NCBI GenBank assembly: GCA_963727845.1
Contig: CAVSHI010000002.1
Span: 930,001 to 994,000 of the forward strand
DNA length: 64,000 nt
Source: JBEKTW01 sp963727845
GTDB lineage: Bacteria > Bacteroidota > Ignavibacteria > UBA10030 > SZUA-254
Reading direction: 5' to 3'
How positions within the stretch are numbered: the first letter of the stretch is position 1; each line of letters starts with the position of its first letter. The notes below the pieces were generated by a model. That model was given only the letters and a program-made list of their open reading frames with translations, was not told the DNA's origin and ran no database searches. A program made the position numbers and the translations under genes. Below, piece by piece: positions 27,095-37,363 of this stretch.

Positions 27095-30000
27095 ATGCGT
27101 CGCATTTTCATCCTGGTCATGAGCCTAGTCGTTTTTGTCTCCGTTTTCGCTGTTATCGTCAACTCGAACCGCTATCGAAGATTTTTTGCATGCGAAGAAC
27201 AGGCGGAGAAAGGCAGATCGGGCGCAATGCAAGCACTTGATTTCTGGACTCGCTCCCGTGCTTATCCTAACAAGGACATCCCTGCGGATAAGTATTATCG
27301 GTCATATCAACTCGCGAAAGCCAAACAGAAAGAATTTACAAACACGTTGACCGCCGGGGGTACCTGGGATCCGATTGGACCGACGAACCTTCAGGGCCGT
27401 ACCATCAGTGTCGCCCTGAATCCGGTGAACCCGACCACGGTATACATAGGGAGCGCAAGCGGAGGCCTCTGGCAATCATACAGCGGCGGAGTGGCAAATG
27501 ACTGGAAACAGGTGAAACTTGGTTATCCCGCTCTCGGCATCGGGGCAATCGTCATCGATCCTACGGATTCGAACGTCATCTACATCGGAACGGGCGAAGT
27601 GTACGGCTACCAGGCGGCCAACGGCGGCGTGGCGTTGCGGACGATGCGCGGAAGCTACGGCATTGGAATTTTGAAGACCACTGATGGTGGACAGACATGG
27701 ACGAAGAGCCTCGATTGGTCGTATAACAATCAGCGAGGCGTCGAGGCGATGAGGATGAACCCTCTTAATCACAACACTATCTGGGCCGCGACTACTGAAG
27801 GTCTGTACAAATCTGTTAATGCCGGCAAATCGTGGAATGTTGTCCTTGGTGTGGACCTGGGCGGGCCGGAGCTGGGTGAAGACGTTATCATCAATCCTTT
27901 AGACACGAACTATGTGATGGCCTCGTTCGGCGACCTGAACAGTCCTATGACGGGCATTTACCGGACGCTGAACGGTGGAGGTTATTGGGAGAAGGCGGAT
28001 GCAATCCCGGCATTTACCGGGAAAGCCCGGTTGGAAATGTACGGTGCGAATCCGAATGTCGTCTACGCGAGTGTCGCGGACAGTACGACCGGCATCGGCA
28101 GCCTCTGGCGCACAGACGACTTCGGAGGGAGTTGGGTCGAGCTGAGCAATAATAACAACAATCCTGTTTTCGGAGAGCCCGGAAGCGGACAGGGCTGGTA
28201 TTCTCATTTCGTCGCCGTGAATCCCCAGGACTCCACTCAAATAGTCCAAGCGTGCGTTTCGTGCGGCAAATCCACGGATGGGGGGCTGTCGTTTTTCGGC
28301 ATAGCGAGTGATTACTCAGACAATCATAATTATGCTCATCATCCGACAAACCCCAACGTCCTTTATGTCGTGAACGACGACGGGGTTTACCGCTCCGATG
28401 ATTTTGGATCGAGCTTCGTTGATGTCGGTTACGGTATGCAAACCGGACAGTTTTACAACGGCTTTTCATGCTCCAGAACTGATTCGTTATTGGCGATGGG
28501 ACAATGTCAGGACCATATACCCGGATACCTCTATTTCGGGTCATCGACGTGGAACCGCAGCGTGACCGATGAGGTCGGATGGACGGCCATCAACCAGACC
28601 GATGACCACTATGCCTACGCGGTCGACCGGTTTGGCGAAGCTATCTATGGATCGAACGACCGGGGAAATTCATTCTATGGATTGTACTCATTTGATGGGA
28701 GCGGGGCATGGAATTCTCCTTTCGTTCTTTCTTCCGCCAATCCCAATGTTCTCTACTTCGGCGACGTCCATCTTCATAAATCGACCGACGGCGGTTCGAC
28801 GTGGTTTGTCACCAACGGCGGCGCCGCGCTCGACGGCAACCCGGCTTTGTCTATGGCAATCTCGCCGACGAGCCCCGATACTGTGTACGTCGGGATGGCA
28901 CCCGTGAACACGAGCGCGCATGTTTTCCGGACAACAAACGGCGGAGCGTCCTGGCAGGACATCACCGGAGCCCTCCCGGATCGCTACCCGATGGACATTG
29001 CGGTCGACCCGGAAAATTCATGGACGGTGTATGCGGCTATGGGAGGTTTCGGTAGCGGCCACCTGTTCAAGTCGACGGATGCCGGGTCCAACTGGACGGA
29101 TATCACCGGTTCGCTTCCCGATGCTCCGGCCACTGCGGTCGCAATCGATCCGCTCCATTCGAACATCGTCTACGCGGGAGATGATCTGGGCGTCTATGTT
29201 TCAACGGATGGCGGGACGGACTGGTCGGCGTACAACCAGGGGCTTCCCGATGCTGTAATTGCTGCAGACCTCGTCATCTCGCCGTCGAACAGGGCATTGC
29301 GGGTGGCGACGCATGGGAATGGCGTGTGGGAACGAAAACTCGTCGGCGAACTGCCTGCGAATTATCTCGATTATGAAGTTCTCTCTCTGGACATGCCCGT
29401 CGATGGCGCGCAGTACGAATTAGGCGTCTCGCTTGCCTCCTTGCGTGCCACTTTCAAGAGTTTAAGCCTGCAGTCGCCCACAGACTCGTTCAACGTGCGA
29501 TATCAGATTTTCCAGGGCGCCAATGTGCTCTACTCGGACACAAAGAGGATCGCCGCCTTGGCGCCGGGTGAAGCAAGGACGGTGACTTTTGACGGGTCCT
29601 TTTCCCCGCCCGATACTGGAAGCTATTCGTTCGAAGCAATCTCGCTCTTCCCGGATATGAATTCGCATGATGACACGCTGAAGGGGACGATCACTGTGAT
29701 TTTTCCACCTACCATACAGAATGCCGTGGTTGTGAAACAGTACTCCCCATACAGCGAAATCGCGGGGGGCATCGCTGGTCCTTCGGGTGATGATGTCCAG
29801 TCGAACGTCGGACTTCCGTTCTTGTTCGTGTATGATGGTTTTGCATACGACTCCGTCCAGATAAGCACGAACGGATGGATGGAATTCGGGAGCGGCATGT
29901 CCGGGTCGTTGCGCGGTCTATCGACACCTCAACAGATCGGAGGGTATTTCAATGCGGCGGCACGTGTGGATGCCGAGCGACCGACCAAAGCGCTCGGGCC

Positions 30001-30721
30001 GTGGTGGGCGGATCTTAATACGGGTTCGAGCGGTGTGATCACGTACAAGACGCTCGGCACAGCTCCGAACAGAGTTTTCGTTGTCCAGTGGAAGAACATG
30101 CTTGCCTACTGGGATGCGGGTTCAACGACCACATTCCTCAATTTCCAGGTTCGATTGTCCGAGAGCTCGAACTTCATTGATTTCTGTTATGGGCCGCTTG
30201 TGATGGGCACGTATCCCTCCGGTGCGGGCGCTACCATCGACATGAAAGATTACATTGGCGGTGATTACCGGTATTATGATGTCTACTCTCGCGCGGTCGG
30301 CCCGATGGGAGCTATTGCATCGGACCTCAATCCGGATGCCGATTGGCCGGGGCAGGATAGCTCTTTTCATATCACGACAAGTGGAATCACCGGCATAGGG
30401 AATCATGGGCCACTTCTGCCGATGACATTCCAGCTGAGCCAAAACTATCCCAACCCTTTCAATCCGACGACACGCATCGTGTATGAGCTCCCGACGGAGA
30501 GTAAAGTGACCCTGACGATTTATGACCTGCAGGGTCGTGAGGTTGCCACTCTTGTCAACGCCGTGCAGGAAGCAGGCCCGAGGTCGGTCGACTGGAACTC
30601 CGCGAGTGTCAAAGCCGGTTCCGTCGCCAGCGGAATTTATTTCTATCGGATCATGGCAACGAGTATTGCGGAACCCTCAAAATCGTTTGCCCAGGTTAAG
30701 AAAATGGTTTTGTTGAAATAA
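27095..30721 (+). CDS. Giant T9SS-sorted protein with sortilin/BNR-like propellers (paralogue 1)
   Basis: 1208 residues from ATG 27095, preceded by AAGGA at a good spacing. N-terminal hydrophobic export signal (1-25) and a conserved linker (AMQALDFWTRSRAYPNKDIP). Residues about 90-770 form two sortilin/BNR-like propellers with units such as GILKTTDGGQTW, GLYKSVNAGKSW and HLFKSTDAGSNW. About 780-890 is a CARDB-like domain; about 895-1105 a lectin-like domain (QISTNGWMEFGSGMSGSLRG). The last 90 residues are a T9SS sorting domain (QNYPNPFNPTTRI, VTLTIYDLQGREVATLV, SGIYFYRI, KKMVLLK). Cargo of this type is exported by T9SS and fixed on the surface or released. No catalytic site is recognised. Confidence 0.9.
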   Translation: MRRIFILVMSLVVFVSVFAVIVNSNRYRRFFACEEQAEKGRSGAMQALDFWTRSRAYPNKDIPADKYYRSYQLAKAKQKEFTNTLTAGGTWDPIGPTNLQGRTISVALNPVNPTTVYIGSASGGLWQSYSGGVANDWKQVKLGYPALGIGAIVIDPTDSNVIYIGTGEVYGYQAANGGVALRTMRGSYGIGILKTTDGGQTWTKSLDWSYNNQRGVEAMRMNPLNHNTIWAATTEGLYKSVNAGKSWNVVLGVDLGGPELGEDVIINPLDTNYVMASFGDLNSPMTGIYRTLNGGGYWEKADAIPAFTGKARLEMYGANPNVVYASVADSTTGIGSLWRTDDFGGSWVELSNNNNNPVFGEPGSGQGWYSHFVAVNPQDSTQIVQACVSCGKSTDGGLSFFGIASDYSDNHNYAHHPTNPNVLYVVNDDGVYRSDDFGSSFVDVGYGMQTGQFYNGFSCSRTDSLLAMGQCQDHIPGYLYFGSSTWNRSVTDEVGWTAINQTDDHYAYAVDRFGEAIYGSNDRGNSFYGLYSFDGSGAWNSPFVLSSANPNVLYFGDVHLHKSTDGGSTWFVTNGGAALDGNPALSMAISPTSPDTVYVGMAPVNTSAHVFRTTNGGASWQDITGALPDRYPMDIAVDPENSWTVYAAMGGFGSGHLFKSTDAGSNWTDITGSLPDAPATAVAIDPLHSNIVYAGDDLGVYVSTDGGTDWSAYNQGLPDAVIAADLVISPSNRALRVATHGNGVWERKLVGELPANYLDYEVLSLDMPVDGAQYELGVSLASLRATFKSLSLQSPTDSFNVRYQIFQGANVLYSDTKRIAALAPGEARTVTFDGSFSPPDTGSYSFEAISLFPDMNSHDDTLKGTITVIFPPTIQNAVVVKQYSPYSEIAGGIAGPSGDDVQSNVGLPFLFVYDGFAYDSVQISTNGWMEFGSGMSGSLRGLSTPQQIGGYFNAAARVDAERPTKALGPWWADLNTGSSGVITYKTLGTAPNRVFVVQWKNMLAYWDAGSTTTFLNFQVRLSESSNFIDFCYGPLVMGTYPSGAGATIDMKDYIGGDYRYYDVYSRAVGPMGAIASDLNPDADWPGQDSSFHITTSGITGIGNHGPLLPMTFQLSQNYPNPFNPTTRIVYELPTESKVTLTIYDLQGREVATLVNAVQEAGPRSVDWNSASVKAGSVASGIYFYRIMATSIAEPSKSFAQVKKMVLLK

Positions 30722-30761
30722 TAGCATCAAACCCTCGAATATATTTGAAAAAGGAACTTTC

Positions 30762-33700
30762 ATGAGACGTACGATAACCATCCTGATCGGTGTCATGGCA
30801 TTTGCTGCGGTTTTTTTCGTCATCGTCAATTCCAGCCGTTATCGAAAGTATGCACCTGGAGAATGGCATGAAAAGGAACGCACATCCGATGCGATGCAGG
30901 CGCTGGATTTGTGGACGCGTTCTCGTGCCTACCCGGAGAAGGACATTCCCGCGGACAAGTACTATCGTGCCTATCAAATGGCGCGGTCGAAGAAGAGAGA
31001 ACCAAGCAGTGTACTCACTGCCGGGAGCATCTGGAGTCCGATCGGTCCAACAAATCTGCACGGACGGGCGCTCAGCGTGGCGCTGAATCCGCTCAATCCG
31101 AACACCGTTTATGTCGGCACGGCAAGCGGCGGACTGTGGCGCTCCTACACCGGCGGACTCGGCGGCGACTGGCTGCAGGTAAAACTCGGCTATCCCGCTC
31201 TCGGTGTCAGCGCTGTGCTGATCGATCCAACGGATACGAATGTCGTCTACATTGGGACCGGGGAAGTGTATGGTTATCAGGCGGCTAATGGGGGGGTGGT
31301 GATAAGAACTATGCGTGGAAGCTACGGCATTGGCATTCTGAAAACTACCGACGGAGGGCAAACGTGGGCAAAGAGCCTCGACTGGTCGTACAACAATCAG
31401 ACCGGAGTCGAGGCCATGGAAATGAATCCGCTGAATCCTCACACGATCTGGGCTGCAACAACCGAAGGTCTCTACAGGACGACGGATGCCGGAACGACGT
31501 GGGGAGCCATTAATATCTCCGGGATGAATATGCTGGAGGACATCGTTATCAATCCGACGGACACTGCCCAGATGCTCGTCTCGATCGGGGATTTGTCAGG
31601 GGGCTGCGTGATCTTGCGAACGACGGACGCAGGGGTGGATTGGAGTCAATCAATATTTGAAACGGGCCACTACTACACGGGTAAATTGCGCCTGGAATCG
31701 TATGCCGCACATCCGAATGTAGTTTATGCGAGCGTTGCCGATGGCGTTGTCGATTACGGTGCGTTGTATCGTTCCACGGATTTCGGCACATCCTGGATGA
31801 AACTCTACATGCCGACGAATCTCTACCAGGTCCAGGGATGGTATTCGCACTTTGTTGCAGTCCATCCGACGGATTCGAGTAAGATAGTCTACGCGTCGGT
31901 GAACACCATGCGGTCCACGGACGGCGGGCATTCATTCACGTTGGGTGGTAGCGGTTATGGTGGGGGAAACTACGCCGACAACCATGGATATGCGCACCAT
32001 CCGACAAATCCGGATATTCTTTATGTTGTCAATGACGATGGAGTCTATCGCACCGACGATTTTGGCATAAGCTTTTATAGCGTCGGCACAGGAATGCAGA
32101 CGGGTCAATTCTACAACGGGTTTTCATGCTCGGCCAGCGATTCGCTCCTGGCGATCGGTCAGTGCCAGGACCATATCCCCGGCTACAGATATTTGGGATC
32201 TTCAACATGGGATCACAATAGCGTTACCGATGAAGTCGGATGGACGGCGATTAATCAGTCCAACGACAATATCATGTACGCGGTCGATCGGTACGGCGAT
32301 GACATTTATGAGTCGAACAATCGCGGCGCGTCCTTCTTTGGCCTTGCATCTTTCGACGGGAGCGGCGGATGGAATTCGCCTTTCCTTCTTTCTGTCGCAA
32401 ATCCGAGTGTATTGTATTTCGGGGATGTCCATGTCCACAAATCGACCAGCTCCGGCGGCGGATGGTTCACCGTCAACAGTGGCAACCCGCTTGACGGGAA
32501 TCCTGCACTTTCAATGGCAATGTCCGCAACGAGCGCAGATACGGTTTATGTTGGTACTGCACCCATCTCAGCACCTGCGCATGTTTTCCGCTCGACGAAC
32601 GGTGGAACGTCATGGCAGGATGTCACCGGCATTCTTCCGGATCGCTATCCCATGGACCTTGCGGTTGACCCGCAAAACTCCCGGACTGTGTACGCAGCAA
32701 TGGGAGGGTTCGGGAGCGGTCACCTGTTCAAGTCGACGGATGCCGGCACAAACTGGACGGACATCACGGGGTCACTCCCCGATGCTCCGGCAACGGCAGT
32801 CGCCGTTGATCCGCTGCATTCCAACGACGTATATGCCGGCAATGACCTGGGAGTGTATGTCTCAACCGACGGTGGGACGACCTGGAGCGAATTTAGCCAG
32901 GGTCTCCCCGACGCTGCGATCGCGGCCGATCTGGTCATCTCGCCATCGAACCGTGCGTTGAGGGTTGCGACCCACGGCAATGGTGTCTGGGAACGAAAAC
33001 TCGTCGGCGAGCTTCCGGCGAACTATGTTGACTATGAAGTCATGGCGCTGAATATGCCGTCGGATGGGGGGCTATATACGCTTGGCGCACAGATTTCTCC
33101 TCTCAGCGCTACCTTCAAGAGCTTGAGCTTACAGTCGCAGACGGATTCGTTCAATGTTCAATACCAAATTCTCAACGGCAGTAATGTCCTATATTCGGAC
33201 ATACAACGTATCGCGGGCCTGAGCACCGGGGAACAGAGGACGGTGACATTCGATGCAGGCCTTTCCCCGCCAGATACGGGATACTTCACGATTCGGGCGA
33301 TCTCGATGTTCGCTGACGCCAATCCACACGATGACACACTCAGCGGAACAATCAATGTTGTCCTGCCTCCGACGATCTCCAATGCTATCGTTGTGAAGCA
33401 GTACTCTCCGTATACGGAAATTACCGGGGGATCGGCCGGTCCCTCGGGAGATGATGTGCAATTGAACGTCGGACTGCCGTTCTTCTTTGTGTATGACGGT
33501 CTTAAGTATGATTCTGCGCAGATCAGCACAAACGGTTGGCTGGAACTCGGGACGGGCATGTCCGGTTCGCTCCGGGGTCTGTCTACTCCCGCTCAGGTCG
33601 GAGGATATTTCAGCGCCGGGCCGCGTTCCGATAACGAGCGCCCGACGAAGGTCCTTGGTCCATGGTGGGCCGATCTTAACACATCGCCGATTGGTCAAAT

Positions 33701-35186
33701 TGCATATCAAACATTGGGAACGGCGCCGAACAGAATCTTTGTCGTGCAGTGGAAGAATGTTCTTGCGTATTACGACCCCGGGTCGACTACAACGTATCTG
33801 AATTTTCAGGTGCGTCTGTATGAGACTTCCAACGTCATGGACTTCAGTTACGGGCCTGTGGTTGCGGGTGCATTTCCTTCCGGCGCGACTGGCGCGGCGG
33901 AGGTCCTGAAAGACTACGTCGGCGGCGATTACCGTTTTTATGACATCTATGAACGAGGGACAGGCCTTGCCGCAGCGCTCACATCGGGCCTGACGCCTCT
34001 CGCGAACTGGCCGGGACAGGACAGCGCTTATCATATTGCAACGAATGGCGGAGGAGTCATTTCCTCGTACGGACCGCATTGGAATATTGTCTCCGATCCC
34101 GTACAGCGCAGCAATATCTATTCGCAATCCGTTTTCCCGGCTTCGCAAGGAAGGGCTTTTGCTTTTGCGGGAAGCTACCAGCTCTCGGATTCATTGAAAC
34201 CCGGGAAAGGATATTGGTTAAAGTTTCCGTTGGCGGCCATTCAGTTCATTCCTGGATCGCCGATTTCAACAGCCGTGGAATCACTGGCTGTCGGATGGAA
34301 CCTCATCGGCTCGGTTGACCACAAAGTTCCGGCGCCTATAGGCGGCATTGTAGCGAGTGAAACGTTTGGCTATTCGGACGGCTATCATATCGTTGACTCG
34401 ATTGTGCCGGGACAGGGATACTGGGTTAAGGCAAGCAGCGCCGGAGTAGTGACCCTTGGCTCTCATGCAATGCCAAAGGCAAATGCAAGGAATCTCAGCA
34501 GCATGAGCAGCATCACCATTAGTGATAAACTTGGGGGGTCGCAGACACTGTATCTTATGGAGCAGAACACTGGCGGGACAAGCCTGGATCAGTACGAAAT
34601 GCCTCCACTTCCTCCGGCAGGAAACTTCGACGTGCGTTTCGCGAGCCAGCGCATGGTGGAGAGTTTTTCGTCCACAACGGAAGTGGGTTCGCTCTTTCCT
34701 CTGGAAATTCAGTCGCCGGAATATCCCCTGGTGATCTCTTATTCAATGAAGGATGTTGCGGACAAACGGCTTCTGCTGGAAGTGATGACCCAAGGAACCC
34801 TTACGGCGAATTATCCGTTGACTGGGAATGGTTCGATCACTGTCTCCGGGGGAGTCGATCAGGAGTTTGTGTTGAAAGTAGGAGCATCCCAGGCAGTGCC
34901 TTCGACATTCACGCTGAAACAGAATTATCCGAATCCCTTCAATCCCACGACGGCAATTGATTTCGGCGTGCCGACAAACAGCAGGGTGGACCTGCGGGTG
35001 TACGACATGCTCGGGCGTGAGGTGATGAAGCTTGCGGAAGGAAACTATGAGCCGGGAAGCTACACAGTCAACGGCGATTTCAGCCGGCTGGCGAGCGGTG
35101 TGTACCTGTACCGCCTGACGGCAGTTGGAATAGCAGGGCCGCAAAAGTCCTTTACGCAAGTGAAGAAAATGTTGATGATCAAATGA
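30762..35186 (+). CDS. Giant T9SS-sorted protein with sortilin/BNR-like propellers (paralogue 2)
   Basis: 1474 residues, starting 40 bases after paralogue 1 and closely similar over its whole length: same export signal, linker (AMQALDLWTRSRAYPEKDIP), two propellers, CARDB-like and lectin-like domains. It differs by about 265 extra residues before the sorting domain, at about 1100-1370, carrying GYWLKFP and AVGWNLIGSVDHKV modules seen in other FCB secreted proteins. The sorting domain (QNYPNPFNPTTAIDF, VDLRVYDMLGREVMKL, SGVYLYRL) ends KKMLMIK. Its stop codon lies inside a palindrome. The pair looks like a tandem duplication followed by module gain or loss. Confidence 0.9.
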   Translation: MRRTITILIGVMAFAAVFFVIVNSSRYRKYAPGEWHEKERTSDAMQALDLWTRSRAYPEKDIPADKYYRAYQMARSKKREPSSVLTAGSIWSPIGPTNLHGRALSVALNPLNPNTVYVGTASGGLWRSYTGGLGGDWLQVKLGYPALGVSAVLIDPTDTNVVYIGTGEVYGYQAANGGVVIRTMRGSYGIGILKTTDGGQTWAKSLDWSYNNQTGVEAMEMNPLNPHTIWAATTEGLYRTTDAGTTWGAINISGMNMLEDIVINPTDTAQMLVSIGDLSGGCVILRTTDAGVDWSQSIFETGHYYTGKLRLESYAAHPNVVYASVADGVVDYGALYRSTDFGTSWMKLYMPTNLYQVQGWYSHFVAVHPTDSSKIVYASVNTMRSTDGGHSFTLGGSGYGGGNYADNHGYAHHPTNPDILYVVNDDGVYRTDDFGISFYSVGTGMQTGQFYNGFSCSASDSLLAIGQCQDHIPGYRYLGSSTWDHNSVTDEVGWTAINQSNDNIMYAVDRYGDDIYESNNRGASFFGLASFDGSGGWNSPFLLSVANPSVLYFGDVHVHKSTSSGGGWFTVNSGNPLDGNPALSMAMSATSADTVYVGTAPISAPAHVFRSTNGGTSWQDVTGILPDRYPMDLAVDPQNSRTVYAAMGGFGSGHLFKSTDAGTNWTDITGSLPDAPATAVAVDPLHSNDVYAGNDLGVYVSTDGGTTWSEFSQGLPDAAIAADLVISPSNRALRVATHGNGVWERKLVGELPANYVDYEVMALNMPSDGGLYTLGAQISPLSATFKSLSLQSQTDSFNVQYQILNGSNVLYSDIQRIAGLSTGEQRTVTFDAGLSPPDTGYFTIRAISMFADANPHDDTLSGTINVVLPPTISNAIVVKQYSPYTEITGGSAGPSGDDVQLNVGLPFFFVYDGLKYDSAQISTNGWLELGTGMSGSLRGLSTPAQVGGYFSAGPRSDNERPTKVLGPWWADLNTSPIGQIAYQTLGTAPNRIFVVQWKNVLAYYDPGSTTTYLNFQVRLYETSNVMDFSYGPVVAGAFPSGATGAAEVLKDYVGGDYRFYDIYERGTGLAAALTSGLTPLANWPGQDSAYHIATNGGGVISSYGPHWNIVSDPVQRSNIYSQSVFPASQGRAFAFAGSYQLSDSLKPGKGYWLKFPLAAIQFIPGSPISTAVESLAVGWNLIGSVDHKVPAPIGGIVASETFGYSDGYHIVDSIVPGQGYWVKASSAGVVTLGSHAMPKANARNLSSMSSITISDKLGGSQTLYLMEQNTGGTSLDQYEMPPLPPAGNFDVRFASQRMVESFSSTTEVGSLFPLEIQSPEYPLVISYSMKDVADKRLLLEVMTQGTLTANYPLTGNGSITVSGGVDQEFVLKVGASQAVPSTFTLKQNYPNPFNPTTAIDFGVPTNSRVDLRVYDMLGREVMKLAEGNYEPGSYTVNGDFSRLASGVYLYRLTAVGIAGPQKSFTQVKKMLMIK

Positions 35187-35229
35187 CGAAGTCATTTGAT
35201 GAGAAATCCCGCCATCTTTTGGCGGGATT
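35181..35229 (+). repeat. Stop-codon palindrome plus hairpin after cargo paralogue 2
   Basis: AAATGAC-GAA-GTCATTT (35181-35197) contains the TGA stop. It is followed by a perfect 9-bp hairpin, AATCCCGCC/GGCGGGATT (35205-35229), which may stop transcription, although no T-run follows. The same arrangement recurs at 37233 and 38230. Confidence 0.75.
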
Positions 35230-35826
35230 GATAGGCACATCGTGGAGTCATTTTATCAGGAGTCCCGTCCCGATGGATCGGGACGGAATTGATAGTCACT
35301 TGGAGAAGTCATTTTATCAGTTGTCATCAGAAGTCATCAGCGGTCCGCGTTCTTTTGCGGGACTGTCTGAACCATGATTCTTAGGATTTTGAGATTTCCA
35401 TGATGGGAACAATCGAGGTAATCATGTGAATCGTGCGAATCGCGGTTCAGACGGCGCGGGAGTGTCGGCGGATTGTTTTGCTTTATGCGCTTTTGAGCCC
35501 TGGCGCGAGCGATGGTGCAGATTTATTTTCTAAACAGCCCTAAAAGTCTTGACTTAAATTCGATATATGGTTACCTTTGTGTAATATCAATCGAGGGCGA
35601 ATCATGAGGTTATTACATCTTCCCGATGGCAAACCCGTGAGTTCGAAAAAGAACCCGCTTGTGCTGTATATGGCACGGCGGGTTTTGCGTTTCAGCAAGA
35701 GAAAACCTTCGTCGATAATTTTCTTGAGGAGAGGATGATATCGAGACGTCCCTTAATTGAATTAAGAGGTCAGCGATCCTTCCATGGGTTTTGCATATTA
35801 GGAACATTCAGAAAGGAGTGTCTGCA
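35187..35826. other. Repeat-rich intergenic region, no gene seen
   Basis: Degenerate copies of the GTCATTT..TCCCG unit continue near 35247 and 35307. A 9-bp hairpin CCGTCCCGA/TCGGGACGG lies at 35265-35286, a palindromic element at 35365-35452, and a terminator-like hairpin (AACCCGC/GCGGGTT plus TT) at 35652-35686. TTAATT-G-AATTAA occurs near 35754. No coding frame is convincing. Confidence 0.6.
35365..35452. repeat. Imperfect palindromic element, copy 1
   Basis: 88 bases bounded by complementary ends: GTCTGAACCATGATTC at the left and GAATCGCGGTTCAGAC at the right. The interior has short GATT/AATC runs. A second full copy lies at 38694-38782 and a right half near 38420-38439. Confidence 0.7.
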
Positions 35827-37239
35827 ATGCCGGCCATAAAACTGCCACATATTCTCTGCGTCGTGTTCCTTTTTCCCATTGTTGTTTTCAGCCAACCATT
35901 GGTGACAACGCTTCCTCCGGACTCAGTTGGTACGACGACTGTCTTATTGCATGGTCAATTCGATAACACTCGAATAAGTGCTCGGTCCGTGTGTTTCGAT
36001 CTGGGCTGGACGGATGAGTATGAAGTCTATATCCAGGGTATTTGTTTTCGACCGACAATGACTGTGCATGGCAATATTACAGACGTTTTGTTCCCCGTGA
36101 GCTGGTTACTCTCCGGCACAACATGGCATTGGCAAATGGTGGGTGAGGATACAACGACGGGAAATCTTTGCTGGGGGGATGACATTGTATTTCAAACTCT
36201 AAATGACACCAACGCAGGAGGATTCGTTATAGATATGACGCTCACGGCAGAGACCGGAACTCGTTGGGCGCGCTTCGGTGTTCATACCGAGGCAACGTAC
36301 TGCGTGGACATTGGACTTGGCGAGGTCCAAATGCCGCCACGGGAGCCATTTGTTTTCGACCTTCGGTTTCTGGACCCCCACGGATATTTTCCCCAGTGCA
36401 TGGGTGAAGGTCTTTGGTATGATATAAGACAATACGTGAGTCCTACCCAAGTGGATACCTACGAAGTCGCGCTTACCCCCATTACATACCCGGCAGTACT
36501 CTCCTGGTCCCAGCTGGCTAACCAGTACTCTGGTGCGGTGAGACTGATTGATGTGTACGGAGGCCTGTTCGTCAACCTCGATATGAAGGCACAAACGTCC
36601 CTTACGATCACTTCGAATCGTATGACAGACATGTACATCATTGCGGAAGGCCCCATGAACCTGGTCACCGTAGGAATCGAGTCCCTCGTAGGAGATGATG
36701 TTTCACTTTCGGGCAAGTTCAATCCCAATGGCATCGAGACGTATTCCTGGTTTGAATGGGGCGACACGTTGACTTACGGTGACTCGACGCTGCCGAAGTC
36801 GATTGGGAGCGGCACAGCTCCAGTTGGATTCCTCGACACACTCAAAAACCTTCAGGCCGGCAAGCTTTATCACTATCGCGCGGTCACTGAAAATGCATTG
36901 GGCAGAAATTATGGAATTGATCAATGGTTTGAGGTCTCCTCGCTCACATCCGTTGCCAAAGTACCCACAATCTCTTCCAGATTCAAGCTCGATCAAAACT
37001 ATCCCAACCCATTCAATCCATCATCGACGATCACTTACTTCCTCCCTCAAAAGTCATTCGTGACGCTAAAGCTCTACGATCTATTAGGAAGGGAAGTCCG
37101 CACTCTCGTCAACGCTGAACAAGAACCAGGGAACTACACGCGAATGGTCGACGCAAACAATCTTCCGAGCGGCGTTTACTTCTATAGAATGCAGGCAGGG
37201 AAATTTTCGGACGTGAAGAAGATGTTGATGTTAAAATGA
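35827..37239 (+). CDS. T9SS-sorted secreted protein
   Basis: 470 residues from ATG 35827, which has AAAGGAG at a good distance; upstream in-frame codons do not. Signal peptide about 1-23 (ending VVFSQ). Residues 25-110 and about 290-370 are fibronectin-like ('NPNGIETYSWFEWGDTLTYG', 'LQAGKLYHYRAVTENALGRN'); the middle (130-290) is beta-rich and unrecognised. The last 80 residues are a T9SS sorting domain (QNYPNPFNPSSTITYF, VTLKLYDLLGREVRTLV, SGVYFYRM, KKMLMLK). The middle is related to the following gene (VDIGLGEVQMPPREPFVFD compared with YGIDPLLGEVETSPPPPAG). Function unknown. Confidence 0.88.
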   Translation: MPAIKLPHILCVVFLFPIVVFSQPLVTTLPPDSVGTTTVLLHGQFDNTRISARSVCFDLGWTDEYEVYIQGICFRPTMTVHGNITDVLFPVSWLLSGTTWHWQMVGEDTTTGNLCWGDDIVFQTLNDTNAGGFVIDMTLTAETGTRWARFGVHTEATYCVDIGLGEVQMPPREPFVFDLRFLDPHGYFPQCMGEGLWYDIRQYVSPTQVDTYEVALTPITYPAVLSWSQLANQYSGAVRLIDVYGGLFVNLDMKAQTSLTITSNRMTDMYIIAEGPMNLVTVGIESLVGDDVSLSGKFNPNGIETYSWFEWGDTLTYGDSTLPKSIGSGTAPVGFLDTLKNLQAGKLYHYRAVTENALGRNYGIDQWFEVSSLTSVAKVPTISSRFKLDQNYPNPFNPSSTITYFLPQKSFVTLKLYDLLGREVRTLVNAEQEPGNYTRMVDANNLPSGVYFYRMQAGKFSDVKKMLMLK

Positions 37240-37278
37240 CGGAGTCATTTTAACAGAAATCCCGCATTCTGTTGCGGG
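37233..37278 (+). repeat. Stop-codon palindrome plus hairpin (second example)
   Basis: AAAATGAC-GGA-GTCATTTT (37233-37251) includes the TGA stop of the preceding gene; CCCGCA/TGCGGG (37261-37278) follows as a hairpin with TTTT a few bases on. Confidence 0.7.
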
Positions 37279-37363
37279 ACTGCTTTTGAAATAGTATCAC
37301 TCTCGACAATTCCCACCGAGAAATAAAATGTCATGTCTTAATACGTATTTCAGGAGACACAAC

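Noticed and set aside
27095..35186. Calling the giant propeller proteins glycosyl hydrolases
   Set aside because: The sortilin/BNR-like units resemble sialidase blades, but no catalytic Tyr/Glu/Arg-triad set was found.
35600..35690. Possible c-di-GMP-type riboswitch (GGCAAACC word near 35625)
   Set aside because: The rest of the conserved core is absent; only a terminator-like hairpin remains.
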